The position numbers were made by a program, and so were the translations under genes. Positions 42,472 through 51,849 of a stretch of 64,000 nt of DNA are shown here, piece by piece. Numbering within the stretch: the stretch's first letter is position 1; every line of letters starts with the position of its first letter. This DNA is from Candidatus Sulfotelmatobacter kueseliae (GTDB lineage: Bacteria; Acidobacteriota; Terriglobia; Terriglobales; Acidobacteriaceae). The notes under the pieces were generated by a model. The model was not told the origin of the DNA, ran no database searches, and saw only the letters and a list, made by a program, of their open reading frames with translations. Location: positions 58,201 to 122,200 of the forward strand of contig OMOD01000002.1 in assembly GCA_900290255.1 (NCBI GenBank), given 5' to 3'.

Positions 42472-42540
42472 GTCGAGCTTCGCTCGACTGGACAGCCGAG
42501 AGCCTGCCCTGAGCTTGTCGAAGGGGCGGCTATCCCCACA
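42472..42540. repeat. family 1 double-hairpin repeat, copy C, interrupted by another REP
   Basis: Hairpin 1 is GTCGAGC-TTC-GCTCGAC (42472-42488). Hairpin 2 (GGACAGCC 42490-42497, GGCTATCC 42528-42535) has its loop split by about 24 nt containing GCCCTGAGCTTGTCGAAG, a REP found in many bacteria. A nested insertion. Confidence 0.8.
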
Positions 42541-42585
42541 TGGGTCGCCTGAGGTCCGAAGTCTGAGGTCTGACGCCCTCTTTTC

Positions 42586-43746
42586 CTACACCTGCTGCCG
42601 CGCCTCGCCCAGCGCCACGCTCACATCCATCTTCTTCTTGTTGCGGTAAATGGTGACCTTCACCGTGTCACCGGTGCGGTGGTTGTTCATCATCTGAGCC
42701 AGATCCTGCTCATCTTCGACTTTCTGGTCGTCAATGGCCACGATCAAATCACCGCCCAGCGTGATGGGAGTATTTCCCAGATACGCGCGCTCGTTGCCGC
42801 CGCGCAGGCCGGCAGAATCAGCCGAGCCGCCCGGCGTTACCTGGATGATCAGCAATCCGTAATCCACCGGCAGGCCAAGTTCATCCGCCAGGTCCGGCCC
42901 AATCGGAATCGTGCGCACGCCCAGCGCCGGACGCCGAACCCGCCCGAGCGTCACCAGATCGTTGAGCACTGCCTTCGCGGTGTTGATGGGAATGGCAAAG
43001 CCAATGCCCGCGTTCTGCCCGACGTTCGACAGAATCATGGTGTTGATGCCGATCACTTCGCCGTGCCAGTTCATCAGCGGCCCGCCGGAGTTGCCCGGAT
43101 TGATCGCCGCATCGGTCTGAATGGCTTCGTCGATCATGGCGCCGTTGGGTTCGCGCACCGGCCGAATCGAGCTGACAATGCCGCGCGTCATCGTGCCCGC
43201 CAGCCCGAACGGGTTGCCGATGGCATACACCTTCTGCCCCACTTGCAGGTTGCGCGAGTCGCCCAGCACCGCCGGAACCAGGTCCGGCGCCTTGATCTGA
43301 ATTACCGCCAGATCGTGCGCCGGGTCCGTGCCCACTACCGTGGCACTATAGCTTTTGTGGTTGTGCAGCGTGACTTTCACCTGGCGGGCATCTGCGATGA
43401 CGTGGTAATTGGTGAGAATGTGCCCGTCCTTGTCGATGATGAAACCCGAGCCTTGTCCTTCCTGCGGCACCAGGCCGTAAAAGAAATCAAAGGTCACGGA
43501 GCGCGAGGTTACGTTCACCACCGACGGAATATTCTTCTTGTAGACGGCAATATTGTTCTGCTCTTCGCCGTCCAGCGATTCTCCCGGCGCCGCTTCCGTG
43601 ATCTCCACCTGCGCCGGATGGCTCAGCCAGTTCGAGGGATGCAGTCCGCCCTGCGAGTTCGAGCGCCAGGTCGTGAAGTAGAAGAATCCGCCGGCAATGG
43701 CCAGCGCCAGGAGCAACGGCCGCATACGTCTCATAATCTCATCCAT
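42586..43746 (-). CDS. HtrA/DegS-like serine protease with PDZ domain
   Basis: A 386-residue trypsin-like S1C protease anchored by an N-terminal helix (MRPLLLALAIAGGFFYFTTW). The catalytic triad is His in TNYHVIADA (about 114), Asp in DPAHDLAVIQI (about 145) and Ser in NPGNSGGPLMNW (about 222), with the oxyanion loop intact. One PDZ domain follows (LGVRTIPIGPDLADELGLPV to VEDEQDLAQMMNNHRTGDTV). It should degrade misfolded envelope proteins. It ends near a repeat-rich gap and is convergent with the VWFA gene. Confidence 0.94.
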   Translation of the reverse strand: MDEIMRRMRPLLLALAIAGGFFYFTTWRSNSQGGLHPSNWLSHPAQVEITEAAPGESLDGEEQNNIAVYKKNIPSVVNVTSRSVTFDFFYGLVPQEGQGSGFIIDKDGHILTNYHVIADARQVKVTLHNHKSYSATVVGTDPAHDLAVIQIKAPDLVPAVLGDSRNLQVGQKVYAIGNPFGLAGTMTRGIVSSIRPVREPNGAMIDEAIQTDAAINPGNSGGPLMNWHGEVIGINTMILSNVGQNAGIGFAIPINTAKAVLNDLVTLGRVRRPALGVRTIPIGPDLADELGLPVDYGLLIIQVTPGGSADSAGLRGGNERAYLGNTPITLGGDLIVAIDDQKVEDEQDLAQMMNNHRTGDTVKVTIYRNKKKMDVSVALGEARQQV

Positions 43747-43845
43747 CCCAGTTGTATCTGTTCGAGGTAAGTACGATGTAGGGGAGCGGGAAAGTCCCTG
43801 CTTTGATTCTAAACAATACTCCGCCGGGAAGCACGCGGCAGGAAT

Positions 43846-43931
43846 TTCGATTTCCGATTGCCGATTGCCGATTGAACCCGAGGAGCGGTTCAGGTTTTCA
43901 ATCGAGCATCGTCAATCGCAAATCGGAAATG
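43846..43931. repeat. heptad palindromic element (GATTGCC family)
   Basis: Units GATTTCC GATTGCC GATTGCC GATTGAA (period 7) are followed after a GC-richer loop by reverse-complement units ending CAATCGCAAATCGGAAATG. Related elements at 36655, 44368, 45129 and 46310. Confidence 0.8.
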
Positions 43932-43966
43932 CGAAAGGCCCGGTTCTTATGTGATTCCTAACCCGC

Positions 43967-44299
43967 CTATGCTGCCTCAGGTTTACGTTCGAGCGCCAGT
44001 TCCCGCAAGTAGAGGAATAGCGGCAGGCCGAGCGAAACTCCCACCGTTAATATCGCCAGCACCACGAGCCATCGCCTGCGCACCCCTACTCGCGCGCCCT
44101 CGATCCGGCTGAACACGATGAGCGCCACCGCCGACACGACCACGTCCATGCCAAAGAACGCGCCAATGCCGTTGGCAAAGAGCTCGCGAACAAACAGCCC
44201 CAGATTCAGTCCATGCTGGAAAACCCACGGAAGGAACTGCCAGTAGGGGACCAGAACGCCGGCGAGGCAGAGAACCAGGTACAGAGTCTTAGGCTTCAT
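43967..44299 (-). CDS. DUF2834-type membrane protein
   Basis: A 110-residue protein with three helices: TLYLVLCLAGVLVPYWQFL, FGMDVVVSAVALIVFSRI and WLVVLAILTVGVSLGLPLFL, plus an Ala/Lys/Glu tail. The YWQFLPW and GMDVVVSAVALIVFSRIE stretches fit DUF2834. Function unknown. Flanked by heptad elements on both sides, so likely a monocistronic unit. Confidence 0.75.
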   Translation of the reverse strand: MKPKTLYLVLCLAGVLVPYWQFLPWVFQHGLNLGLFVRELFANGIGAFFGMDVVVSAVALIVFSRIEGARVGVRRRWLVVLAILTVGVSLGLPLFLYLRELALERKPEAA

Positions 44300-44367
44300 C
44301 CAGGAATTCTAGCGAAGGGCGGGGGGCACAGCAAAATCACATCACCACTGAGACTCAGAGTTCTTAA

Positions 44368-44455
44368 TCTGCGATTTTCGATTGCCGATTGAAACCTAAA
44401 GCAGCCTGAGTTCTTCAATCGAAAATCGGAAATCGGAAATTGAAAATCAGAAATT
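44368..44455. repeat. heptad palindromic element (GATTGCC family)
   Basis: GATTTTC GATTGCC GATTGAA arm, a central AAAGCAGCCTGAG segment, and an inverted arm AATCGAAAATCGGAAATCGG. Lies between the DUF2834 gene and coaE. Confidence 0.8.
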
Positions 44456-44480
44456 CCCGTATGTCGTGGTGAGATGACGC

Positions 44481-45128
44481 TCAGCCCTTTTCCGCTTCCG
44501 CCCGGAGCTTTTCCCACACCTGCTGCACCTGGTTGCGGGTTTGCTCCAGCGAGCCTGAGTTGTCGATTACATAATTGGCGGACTTGATTTTTTCTTCGTC
44601 GGACAATTGCGCGGCCATGCGGCGGGCAACTTCCTTGCGGGCAGCCTCGAGGTCAATCTTCTGGCGCGCGGCGAAACGCAGCGCACGCTGCTCGGTGTTG
44701 CAGGTCACGACGATCATCCGGTCAAAGCGGTCGCCCGCGCCCGCCTCGAGAATCAGCGCAGCCTCAACCATGGCCACGCCCTGCGGATCCTGCAGGCTGA
44801 TGGCAGACATCCACTCATCCTGGCTGCGCAGCACCGCCGGATGCACGATGCGGTTGAGTTCCTCGATGCGGGATGTCCGCTTGCCGACGGCATCGGTAAC
44901 CTTTCCAAATGCAACTTCCGCCAGCTTGGAGCGGTTGATGCTGCCGTCCGGATTCAAAATCGCCCGGCCAAAATGGCCCACAGTTTGGTTGTAAACCGCC
45001 TCACCGGGCTGCATGAGCGCGTGCGCGATGCGGTCCGCCTGAACCAGGTGCGCCCCCAGCGCGACGAACATCTCACCCACTACCGATTTGCCGGAGGCGA
45101 TGCCTCCCGTGAGGCCGACTTTCAGCAT
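44481..45128 (-). CDS. coaE: dephospho-CoA kinase
   Basis: CoaE phosphorylates the 3'-hydroxyl of dephospho-CoA, the last step of CoA synthesis. The 215-residue protein begins MLKVGLTGGIASGKSVVGEM with P-loop GGIASGKS at 8-15, has the conserved QADRIAHALMQPGEAVYNQT region and HPAVL, and VMVEAALILEAG-type lid (AMVEAALILEAGAGDRFDRM), with VVTCNTEQRALRF afterwards. Length is normal. Heptad elements abut both ends; folD lies upstream on the same strand. Confidence 0.96.
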   Translation of the reverse strand: MLKVGLTGGIASGKSVVGEMFVALGAHLVQADRIAHALMQPGEAVYNQTVGHFGRAILNPDGSINRSKLAEVAFGKVTDAVGKRTSRIEELNRIVHPAVLRSQDEWMSAISLQDPQGVAMVEAALILEAGAGDRFDRMIVVTCNTEQRALRFAARQKIDLEAARKEVARRMAAQLSDEEKIKSANYVIDNSGSLEQTRNQVQQVWEKLRAEAEKG

Positions 45129-45221
45129 GATTTTCGATTGCCGATTTTCGATTGCCGATTGAAAAACCAGGGCGAACTTTGTTTTCGAATCGTCAATCGG
45201 AAATCGAAAATCGCAAATTGT
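45129..45221. repeat. heptad palindromic element (GATTGCC family)
   Basis: GATTTTC GATTGCC GATTTTC GATTGCC GATTGAA units and an inverted arm (TCAATCGGAAATCGAAAATC) separate coaE from folD. The element starts at the base directly upstream of the coaE ATG, so it forms the coaE leader. Confidence 0.8.
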
Positions 45222-45254
45222 GCAGTGACCTTCAAGGGACTCAAATCACAGATT

Positions 45255-46196
<942 letters not shown>

Positions 46197-46309
46197 GAGT
46201 TTGGGCTTCCAGTGCCCGGCTTCGGGCTTCCGGCTCTAAATCTTACACCGTGGAGGCGCTGAGTCGTCGAGGAATTCCTCACCACGGAGGCACAGATAAG
46301 CATTGTCGA

Positions 46310-46399
46310 ATTTTGATTGTTGATTGAAAACCTTGCTCTCGGGTTCGACCTCGCCTGGCGGCGTCTGTTCATTCAACAATCAGAAATCAACAATCAACG
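46310..46399. repeat. heptad palindromic element, diverged
   Basis: TTTTGATTGTTGATTGAAAA and the inverted arm CAACAATCAGAAATCAACAA enclose a GC-rich spacer. A related CACCACGGAGGCACAG fragment precedes it (about 46280). Confidence 0.7.
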
Positions 46400-46488
46400 A
46401 TTATTGATAATAGATATTTTGCTCGAATGCAAAATCGATCAGGGGGGACGCCTCGATCAGAAACCGCTGTCGTGTCCCGCACTCCTGA

Positions 46489-46523
46489 ACGGGGCCCGCA
46501 TATAAACGGGGCCCGCATATAAT
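46489..46523 (+). promoter_or_regulatory. duplicated promoter segment of ruvX
   Basis: A perfect 17-bp tandem duplication, ACGGGGCCCGCATATAA at 46489-46505 and 46506-46522. The second copy ends in TATAAT (46518-46523), 6 nt before the GTG start, so the predicted transcript is leaderless. The first copy supplies an upstream TATAAA. Confidence 0.65.
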
Positions 46524-46529
46524 CGGCGT

Positions 46530-47042
46530 GTGGATTTCGACCCGAGAAACTCCCAGTCCGACGACGCAGAGGCAAGTCCCGGCGACAAGCCGAGCGAAAC
46601 GCGCCCTGCCGGACGAGTCTTAGGCCTCGATGTAGGCTCCCGCAGGATCGGTCTGGCCGTGTCGGACCTGCTCGGCATCACCGCGCAGGGTTTGGAGACC
46701 CTTCAGCGCAGGAACAAACGGCACGACTTTGGACAACTGGAGCGCGTGATTCGCGAATATGAAGTGAAGGAGATCGTGGTCGGCCTGCCGCTGCGAATGA
46801 GCGGCGCGGCAGGAACTCAGGCTGAGAAGATGCAAGCCTTCGCGGAAGAACTGCGCCAGCGCTTTCAACTGCCGGTTCACTTGTGGGATGAGCGCCTCAC
46901 TTCGGCCGAGGCCAACCGCCTGCTGCGCGAGACCGACCTGTCAATCGAGAAGCGCGGCAAGGCCGTGGACCGCATGGCGGCGGTGCTCATTTTGCAGGGA
47001 TGGATGGAGCGGCGGAGCGCAGCTGGTTCAGGGCAAGGCTAA
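46530..47042 (+). CDS. ruvX: RuvX/YqgF-type Holliday junction resolvase-like protein
   Basis: A 170-residue RNase H-fold protein. After a 25-residue disordered, acidic N-terminus the core starts GRVLGLDVGSRRIGLAVSD with the first catalytic Asp, continues EIVVGLPLRMSG with ELGAxAEK-type AAGTQAEKMQAFAEELR, and VHLWDERLTSAEANRLL with the second acidic pair, ending KAVDRMAAVLILQGWME. Roles include 16S rRNA 5' maturation and possibly junction cutting. GTG start 6 nt after a TATAAT box. Convergent with mltG, although the two are often neighbours. Confidence 0.92.
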   Translation: MDFDPRNSQSDDAEASPGDKPSETRPAGRVLGLDVGSRRIGLAVSDLLGITAQGLETLQRRNKRHDFGQLERVIREYEVKEIVVGLPLRMSGAAGTQAEKMQAFAEELRQRFQLPVHLWDERLTSAEANRLLRETDLSIEKRGKAVDRMAAVLILQGWMERRSAAGSGQG

Positions 47043-47089
47043 GGCATTGTCTCAGCGCGCGGCCTTTCCTGCGGCCTAGGCTGCCTGCT

Positions 47090-47140
47090 GGTCTGAGGTC
47101 CAAGGTCTGAAGTCGGAGGTCCGAGGTCTGAGGTCCGGGG
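47090..47140. repeat. heptad array GGTCTGA
   Basis: Period-7 units GGTCTGA GGTCCAA GGTCTGA AGTCGGA GGTCCGA GGTCTGA GGTCCGG between ruvX and mltG. A shorter copy of the same family occurs at 42547-42570. Confidence 0.8.
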
Positions 47141-47144
47141 TTTC

Positions 47145-48254
47145 TTACCGTCCGCGCACCGCTTTGCGATACGCCGCCACGTTCTTGTTGTGGTCCTCCA
47201 GCGTGCGGGCGAAGCGGTGATGGCCTTGGGCGTCGGCGACGAAATAGTAGTAGTCGCTCTGCGCCGGATGCAGGGCAGCTTCCAGGGAACTGCGTCCGGG
47301 ATTGCAAATTGGACCCGGCGGCAGACCGGCGTTGCGATAAGTGTTGTAAGGCGAGCGGAACTGCATGTCGGCATGGTGCAGCGCGCCCTGGTAGGTTCCG
47401 GCCAGAAGCTCGGCATAGATGATGCTGGGATCGGCGTCGAGGGCGATGTGCTTCTTCAGCCGGTTGTAGTAAACGCTGGCTACCAGCGGGCGTTCTTCGG
47501 GGACCGCGGTTTCTTTTTCGATGACGGAGGCCATGGTGACCGCGCTCTCCAGCAGATTTGGAGGGGAGATCTCCGTCGCGTCGCCTCCATTCGCATCATT
47601 CGAGCGGGACCAGACTCCGGCGCATATCATCCCGGAGCCGGTTGGCGCATGCGAGCTGGTTTCGGCCGCTTCAGCCTGTGTAGGCGGAATCAGTCCGATC
47701 TGGCGGGCCACCTTGTGAAACTGGCAAACCATGGCGAATGCCATCTCGTCCATGGTCATCAGGCGGGTGAACTGGTAGGTCTCCGGGAATAGATAACCTT
47801 CCAGAGAACGGGCATTCGGCGCGATGTCGGCAATCAGCGCAGTGTCCGATTGCGCCACTTTCAGGAAGTCCTCGGCCGGGCCCAATCCCGCGGCCTCGAT
47901 GGCGCGGGCAATATCGAACATGGTATAGCCCTCGGGCACGACCACGGTGTGAAAGTAGACGTCGCCGCGCCGCAGCCGCTTTTGGATGTCAATGATGCTG
48001 GCCGGCTTATCGAAAAGATATTCGCCGGCTTTCAGCGAGCGCTTGCGGTGGACGTAGTGCCACAGCACAAACGCTTTTTCGCTGCGGATCAGTCCGGCAC
48101 TCTTGAGTTCAGCGGCGATACGGTGCGTGGAATAACCCGGACGCAGCATTACAAACGTCGGCCCGGAGGGCTCGACCGGCGTCATCACCACCCAGACGAA
48201 CCAACCCGCGGCAGCAATCACCGCAATCGAGATGAGCCAGACAATCTTCCTCAT
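47145..48254 (-). CDS. mltG: endolytic murein transglycosylase
   Basis: MltG cuts nascent glycan strands at the inner membrane. ATG 48254 gives 369 residues with an anchor MRKIVWLISIAVIAAAGWFV. A LysM-like region follows (AAELKSAGLIRSEKAFVLWH, KAGEYLFDKP). The catalytic Glu lies in MASVIEKETAVPEERPLVAS, and YNTYRNAGLPPGPICNPG, AALHPAQSDYYYFVAD and FARTLEDHNKNVAAYRKAV are classic. Relative to well-known MltG proteins there is an extra segment of about 40 residues (GSGMICAGVWSRSNDANGGD and flanks) just before the catalytic region. It appears in frame and is probably a surface loop. Confidence 0.93.
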   Translation of the reverse strand: MRKIVWLISIAVIAAAGWFVWVVMTPVEPSGPTFVMLRPGYSTHRIAAELKSAGLIRSEKAFVLWHYVHRKRSLKAGEYLFDKPASIIDIQKRLRRGDVYFHTVVVPEGYTMFDIARAIEAAGLGPAEDFLKVAQSDTALIADIAPNARSLEGYLFPETYQFTRLMTMDEMAFAMVCQFHKVARQIGLIPPTQAEAAETSSHAPTGSGMICAGVWSRSNDANGGDATEISPPNLLESAVTMASVIEKETAVPEERPLVASVYYNRLKKHIALDADPSIIYAELLAGTYQGALHHADMQFRSPYNTYRNAGLPPGPICNPGRSSLEAALHPAQSDYYYFVADAQGHHRFARTLEDHNKNVAAYRKAVRGR

Positions 48255-48524
48255 GAGAAACAACTCACCAGCGGCTCGCGACAACCACGCGCACGACAAC
48301 CCAGTTTAGATGAAGTCGCCACTGCCAGTGACCTGCCGATAGTGAAACTGCTTTGGTGCCAGTCCTGCAGGTTTGTAGGCAAAGTAGCTGACCTGCTCCA
48401 CTTCGCGGGCCGGCGGGCGAGCTCCGGCCGCGACCAGTACAGTCGCGAAACCGTCCCACTCATATCTCTGCAACCTTTCCGGCGCGGTATACTCAAATAG
48501 CCTAGAGGAATCCTAGATATCTTG

Positions 48525-49451
48525 ATGAGACGTAACGCGCTTTTGCGCGCCTTAGTACTGTTCGCGGCTGTGCTGCCGGCAACCGGCTGCCTGTTTCGCA
48601 CCCGTCCGGTCGAGGAGAAGTACTCCAAGGCCCCGCTCAAGGAGTCTTCGCAGCAAGGACTGATTGACATCCTCAATCAGCAGGCCGCGACCCTTCGGTC
48701 GCTCAAGGCAACCGTCGATATTGACACCTCGGTAGGGGGAGTCAAGAAGGGACACTACACCGACTACAAGGAAATTCGCGGTTACGTTCTGGCGCGCCAG
48801 CCCGGGTCGCTGCATTTCATCGGCCTGATGCCCATCGTCCGCACTACCGCATTCGACATGGTGAGTGACGGCGAGCAGTTCAAGTTGTGGATTCCATCCA
48901 AGAACCGCTTTGTGGTTGGTCGCAACCAGATGCCGACCCAGAATGCCGCGCAGCCCCTGGAGAATCTCCGCCCCCAGAATATCTACGACGCACTGCTGAT
49001 CCCTCCCATCGACTCGGATTTAGCAGTGATGGAAAAGAGTTACGAAACCCTGCATGATGCCAAAGGGTACCCCATTTTGCAGGACGATTACGAATTGCTG
49101 GTCATCCGCAAAAAGGGCGAAAAGGAGGGCGTGCTTTCCCGCAAGATCGTTTTCAGCCGCACCGATCTGAAGCCGCACCGGCAGATCATTTACGAGGAAG
49201 ACGGCAAGGTGGCCACCGACGCGCGCTATGCCGAATACAAAGACTATGATGGCGTCAGTTATCCCTCGCGCATCGAGATCCGCCGGCCGCAAGAGGAATA
49301 CGACATCACCCTGAACATGATAAAGGTGGAAATCAACCACCCGCTCAGCGATGATCAGTTCGTGCTGGCGCAGCCGGCAGGAGCGGAAGTGGTGCATCTG
49401 GACCACGCGCAATCGAGCCTGGCTGCGCCGCCAGGGTCCAATAGGCGGTAA
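48525..49451 (+). CDS. outer-membrane lipoprotein, LolB/DUF4292-like
   Basis: A 308-residue lipoprotein. ATG 48525 (after a TTG) gives signal MRRNALLRALVLFAAVLPAT and a lipobox ending in GC at about residue 23. The mature part is a LolA/LolB-like open beta barrel: ILNQQAATLRSLKATVDIDT, YKEIRGYVLARQPGSLHFIG, AFDMVSDGEQFKLWIPSKNR and YPSRIEIRRPQEEYDITLNM. These folds carry lipoproteins or lipids across the periplasm. It is followed on the same strand by an FtsX/MacB-type permease, a plausible lipoprotein-export partner. Confidence 0.8.
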   Translation: MRRNALLRALVLFAAVLPATGCLFRTRPVEEKYSKAPLKESSQQGLIDILNQQAATLRSLKATVDIDTSVGGVKKGHYTDYKEIRGYVLARQPGSLHFIGLMPIVRTTAFDMVSDGEQFKLWIPSKNRFVVGRNQMPTQNAAQPLENLRPQNIYDALLIPPIDSDLAVMEKSYETLHDAKGYPILQDDYELLVIRKKGEKEGVLSRKIVFSRTDLKPHRQIIYEEDGKVATDARYAEYKDYDGVSYPSRIEIRRPQEEYDITLNMIKVEINHPLSDDQFVLAQPAGAEVVHLDHAQSSLAAPPGSNRR

Positions 49452-49567
49452 CCGCACCGTGAGTGATCGGCATTCAGCAATCAGCCGAACATTGCCCACT
49501 CCGTGCCAAATTGCTAAGCGCGAATCTTCTTGGCTGAATGCGGGCTGCTGAGGACTGACTGCTTCCT

Positions 49568-50671
49568 ATGATGAACAAAATGGTTGTCGCCAACCTGGTG
49601 CACCGGCCGATCCGGTCGTTGATCAGCACCAGCGCGATTGCCCTCGAAGTCGCGATGATTCTGCTGGTGGTCGCGGTCTTTTATGGCTACCTGAACGGCT
49701 CGAAAGAAAGCCAGATCGGCGTGGGTGCCGACTTGATGGTGATGCCGCCGGGTTCGTCGGCGCTGATCGGGATGTCTGGCGCGCCGATTTCCGTCAAAGT
49801 AGGGGATGTTCTGCGGCGCACCCCGCATGTCGCGGCTGCAGTCCCGGTCATCTGGTGGTTCACCCAGAAGCCCGTGGAGATCATCTATGGCATCGACCTG
49901 GCCAGCTATGACACCCTTTCTCCCAAGTTTCGCTATCTTTCCGGCGGGCCTTTTCAGGCAGCGTACGACGTAATCGTGGATGACTACTACGCGGGGATGA
50001 ACCACAAGAAAGTCGGGGATACGATCGAGATCCTGAACCATTCTTTCCGCATCTGCGGCATTGTCCCTCACGGAAAAGGCGGGCGAAAATTCTTGCCTCT
50101 GACCACGATGCAGGATCTGGTGGGGGCTGAAGGCCGCGCCTCGGTTTTCTACGTCAAACTGGATGATCCCGCCAATGCCGATCTGGTGACGAAGTCCATC
50201 TCGGAAATCCCGGGCATGGAGAAGTATTCGGTGCGCTCGATGCAGGAATATCTCTCGATGATGACGCCTGATAACCTGCCGGGGTTTAACGTGGCCATTG
50301 AAATTGTGATCGGGATCGCAGTGGTGGTCGGGTTCCTGGTGATTTTTCAGGCGATGTATACGGCGGTGATGGAGCGCACGCGCGAAATCGGAATTCTGAA
50401 ATCCATGGGCGCGTCGAAGTTGTACATCGTGAATGTGGTGCTGCGGGAGACGATGCTGCTGGCCGTCGTGGGGATCGTTGCCGGGATCATTCTGAGCCTG
50501 GTGACACGACGCGTGATCATGTTCGAGCGACCCGTGCAGCGGCTGTTCTGGAGCAACCTGTGGGTTCTGCGGGCCACGTTGATTGCAATTATGGGCGCAC
50601 TGGCTGGAGCCCTGTATCCGGCGGTCAAGGCGGCGCGGCGCGATCCCATCGACGCTCTGGCCTACGAATAA
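49568..50671 (+). CDS. FtsX/MacB-type ABC transporter permease
   Basis: A 367-residue permease with an N-terminal helix (ISTSAIALEVAMILLVVAVF), a periplasmic MacB_PCD-like domain of about 200 residues (VGADLMVMPPGSSALIGMSG, GDTIEILNHSFRICGIVP) and three C-terminal helices (IEIVIGIAVVVGFLVIFQAM, LAVVGIVAGIILSLVTRR, ATLIAIMGALAGALYPAVKA). The coupling helix MERTREIGILKSMGASKLYI and the final AARRDPIDAL-E are diagnostic. No ATPase gene is adjacent, so it must share one encoded elsewhere. A LolC/E-like role with the upstream lipoprotein is possible. Confidence 0.9.
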   Translation: MMNKMVVANLVHRPIRSLISTSAIALEVAMILLVVAVFYGYLNGSKESQIGVGADLMVMPPGSSALIGMSGAPISVKVGDVLRRTPHVAAAVPVIWWFTQKPVEIIYGIDLASYDTLSPKFRYLSGGPFQAAYDVIVDDYYAGMNHKKVGDTIEILNHSFRICGIVPHGKGGRKFLPLTTMQDLVGAEGRASVFYVKLDDPANADLVTKSISEIPGMEKYSVRSMQEYLSMMTPDNLPGFNVAIEIVIGIAVVVGFLVIFQAMYTAVMERTREIGILKSMGASKLYIVNVVLRETMLLAVVGIVAGIILSLVTRRVIMFERPVQRLFWSNLWVLRATLIAIMGALAGALYPAVKAARRDPIDALAYE

Positions 50672-50737
50672 GATTGCGAATCCTGAACCCTGCCTCCCGC
50701 GTCCAATGGGAACTAGTTTGTCTCTTGGAGGTTCATA

Positions 50738-51250
50738 ATGGCTCGCATCCTTGCTCCCGGAACTCTCGCCCCTGACTTCACCTTGCCCGTAACTGCGGAC
50801 CAGAGCCTTTCCCTGCGCGATCTGCGCGGGCAACCGGTGGTGCTGGCTTTCTACCCAGCGGATTGGAGCCCGGTGTGCGGAGACCAGATGGCTCTTTACA
50901 ACGAAATCCACCCTGAGTTCCAGAAATACAAGGCCGAGGTGGTTGGCATCTCGGTCGACGGCGTCTGGTGTCATGCCGCATTTGCCAGGGATCGGCACCT
51001 TCATTTCCCGCTGTTATCTGATTTCGAACCCAAAGGAGCGGTGGCCAAGGCCTACGGGGCATATCGCGAAAAGGAGGGCGTGTGCGAGCGCGCCCTGTTC
51101 GTGATCGACGAAGAAGGCGTCATCTTCTGGAGCTATTGTTCGCCGATCGCCGTAAATCCCGGCGCCGACGGCATCCTCGAAGCGTTAGAGAATCTGAAGG
51201 AAAAGAGGCAAAGTCATGGCCAAGTTGAAAGTGCCCGTCGGGCAAGCTGA
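50738..51250 (+). CDS. peroxiredoxin (AhpC/TSA family)
   Basis: A 170-residue thiol peroxidase. The peroxidatic Cys is in YPADWSPVCGDQMALYNEI at about residue 47, preceded by the conserved LRDLRGQPVVLAFYP. Cysteines in VDGVWCHAAF (about 76) and EGVCERALF (about 114) could resolve it. Length fits the AhpE/1-Cys-like or atypical class. An upstream GGAGG lies just before the ATG. The 3' end overlaps the DsbA-like gene by 35 nt, so the last residues GQVESARRAS are read from the same DNA as the next start. Confidence 0.9.
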   Translation: MARILAPGTLAPDFTLPVTADQSLSLRDLRGQPVVLAFYPADWSPVCGDQMALYNEIHPEFQKYKAEVVGISVDGVWCHAAFARDRHLHFPLLSDFEPKGAVAKAYGAYREKEGVCERALFVIDEEGVIFWSYCSPIAVNPGADGILEALENLKEKRQSHGQVESARRAS

Positions 51251-51767
51251 TCACGTTCTGGGCGAAGAAGACGCCCCGGTCACTCTGGTCGAATATGGCG
51301 ATTACGAGTGCCCGCATTGCGGACATGCTCATCCCATCATCAATGCCGTCAGAAAGCATTTTGGCAAACAACTGAGATTCGTTTTCCGGAATTTCCCTCT
51401 CACCGAGATTCATCCCCATGCGGAAATGGCGGCCGAAGCGGCCGAATTTGCCGGGGCGAACGGCCGCTTCTGGGAGATGCACGACGCCATTTTCGAGAAT
51501 CAGCAGCGTTTAGAAGCGTCGTTCCTGGTGCAACTTGCCGGAAAGCTCGGGCTTCCCTCCGACGACCTGATCGGTGCGCTGGAAAAACACCAGTACCTGC
51601 CTCGCATCAAAGACGATTTCATGGGCGGCGTGCGCAGCGGGGTCAACGGCACTCCGACGTTCTTCATCAACGGCGAGCGCTATGAAGGGTCGTGGGAATT
51701 CGAAGGTCTGGTCGAGGCTATCGAAGACCGCCTGCCGCGAAAGACGGAGCACCGAAGGGCAAGCTGA
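51216..51767 (+). CDS. DsbA-like thioredoxin-fold oxidoreductase (CPHC)
   Basis: A 183-residue DsbA/FrnE-like protein without a signal peptide. Active site CPHC in VEYGDYECPHCGHAHP at about 32-35; the cis-Pro loop is VNGTPTFFINGERYEG at about 144-159; between them is the helical insertion domain (FEMHDAIFENQQ-like, FLVQLAGKLGLPSDDLIGAL). The start overlaps the peroxiredoxin end by 35 nt with AAAGAGG upstream, indicating coupled expression; it may serve as the reductant of that peroxiredoxin. Cytoplasmic location is inferred from the missing signal. Confidence 0.9.
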   Translation: MAKLKVPVGQADHVLGEEDAPVTLVEYGDYECPHCGHAHPIINAVRKHFGKQLRFVFRNFPLTEIHPHAEMAAEAAEFAGANGRFWEMHDAIFENQQRLEASFLVQLAGKLGLPSDDLIGALEKHQYLPRIKDDFMGGVRSGVNGTPTFFINGERYEGSWEFEGLVEAIEDRLPRKTEHRRAS

Positions 51768-51849
51768 CGGCTGGCCGGAGGCCCGCGCTGTTCGCCGGCC
51801 CGGTAGAAGGGTGGACCGGCATTTCCGCCAGGTTGTTACCAACAGTGCG

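Noticed and set aside
49514..51004. 496-codon minus-strand open frame opposite the permease
   Set aside because: Antisense of the FtsX/MacB permease and the peroxiredoxin; His/Gln/Arg-rich with no fold.
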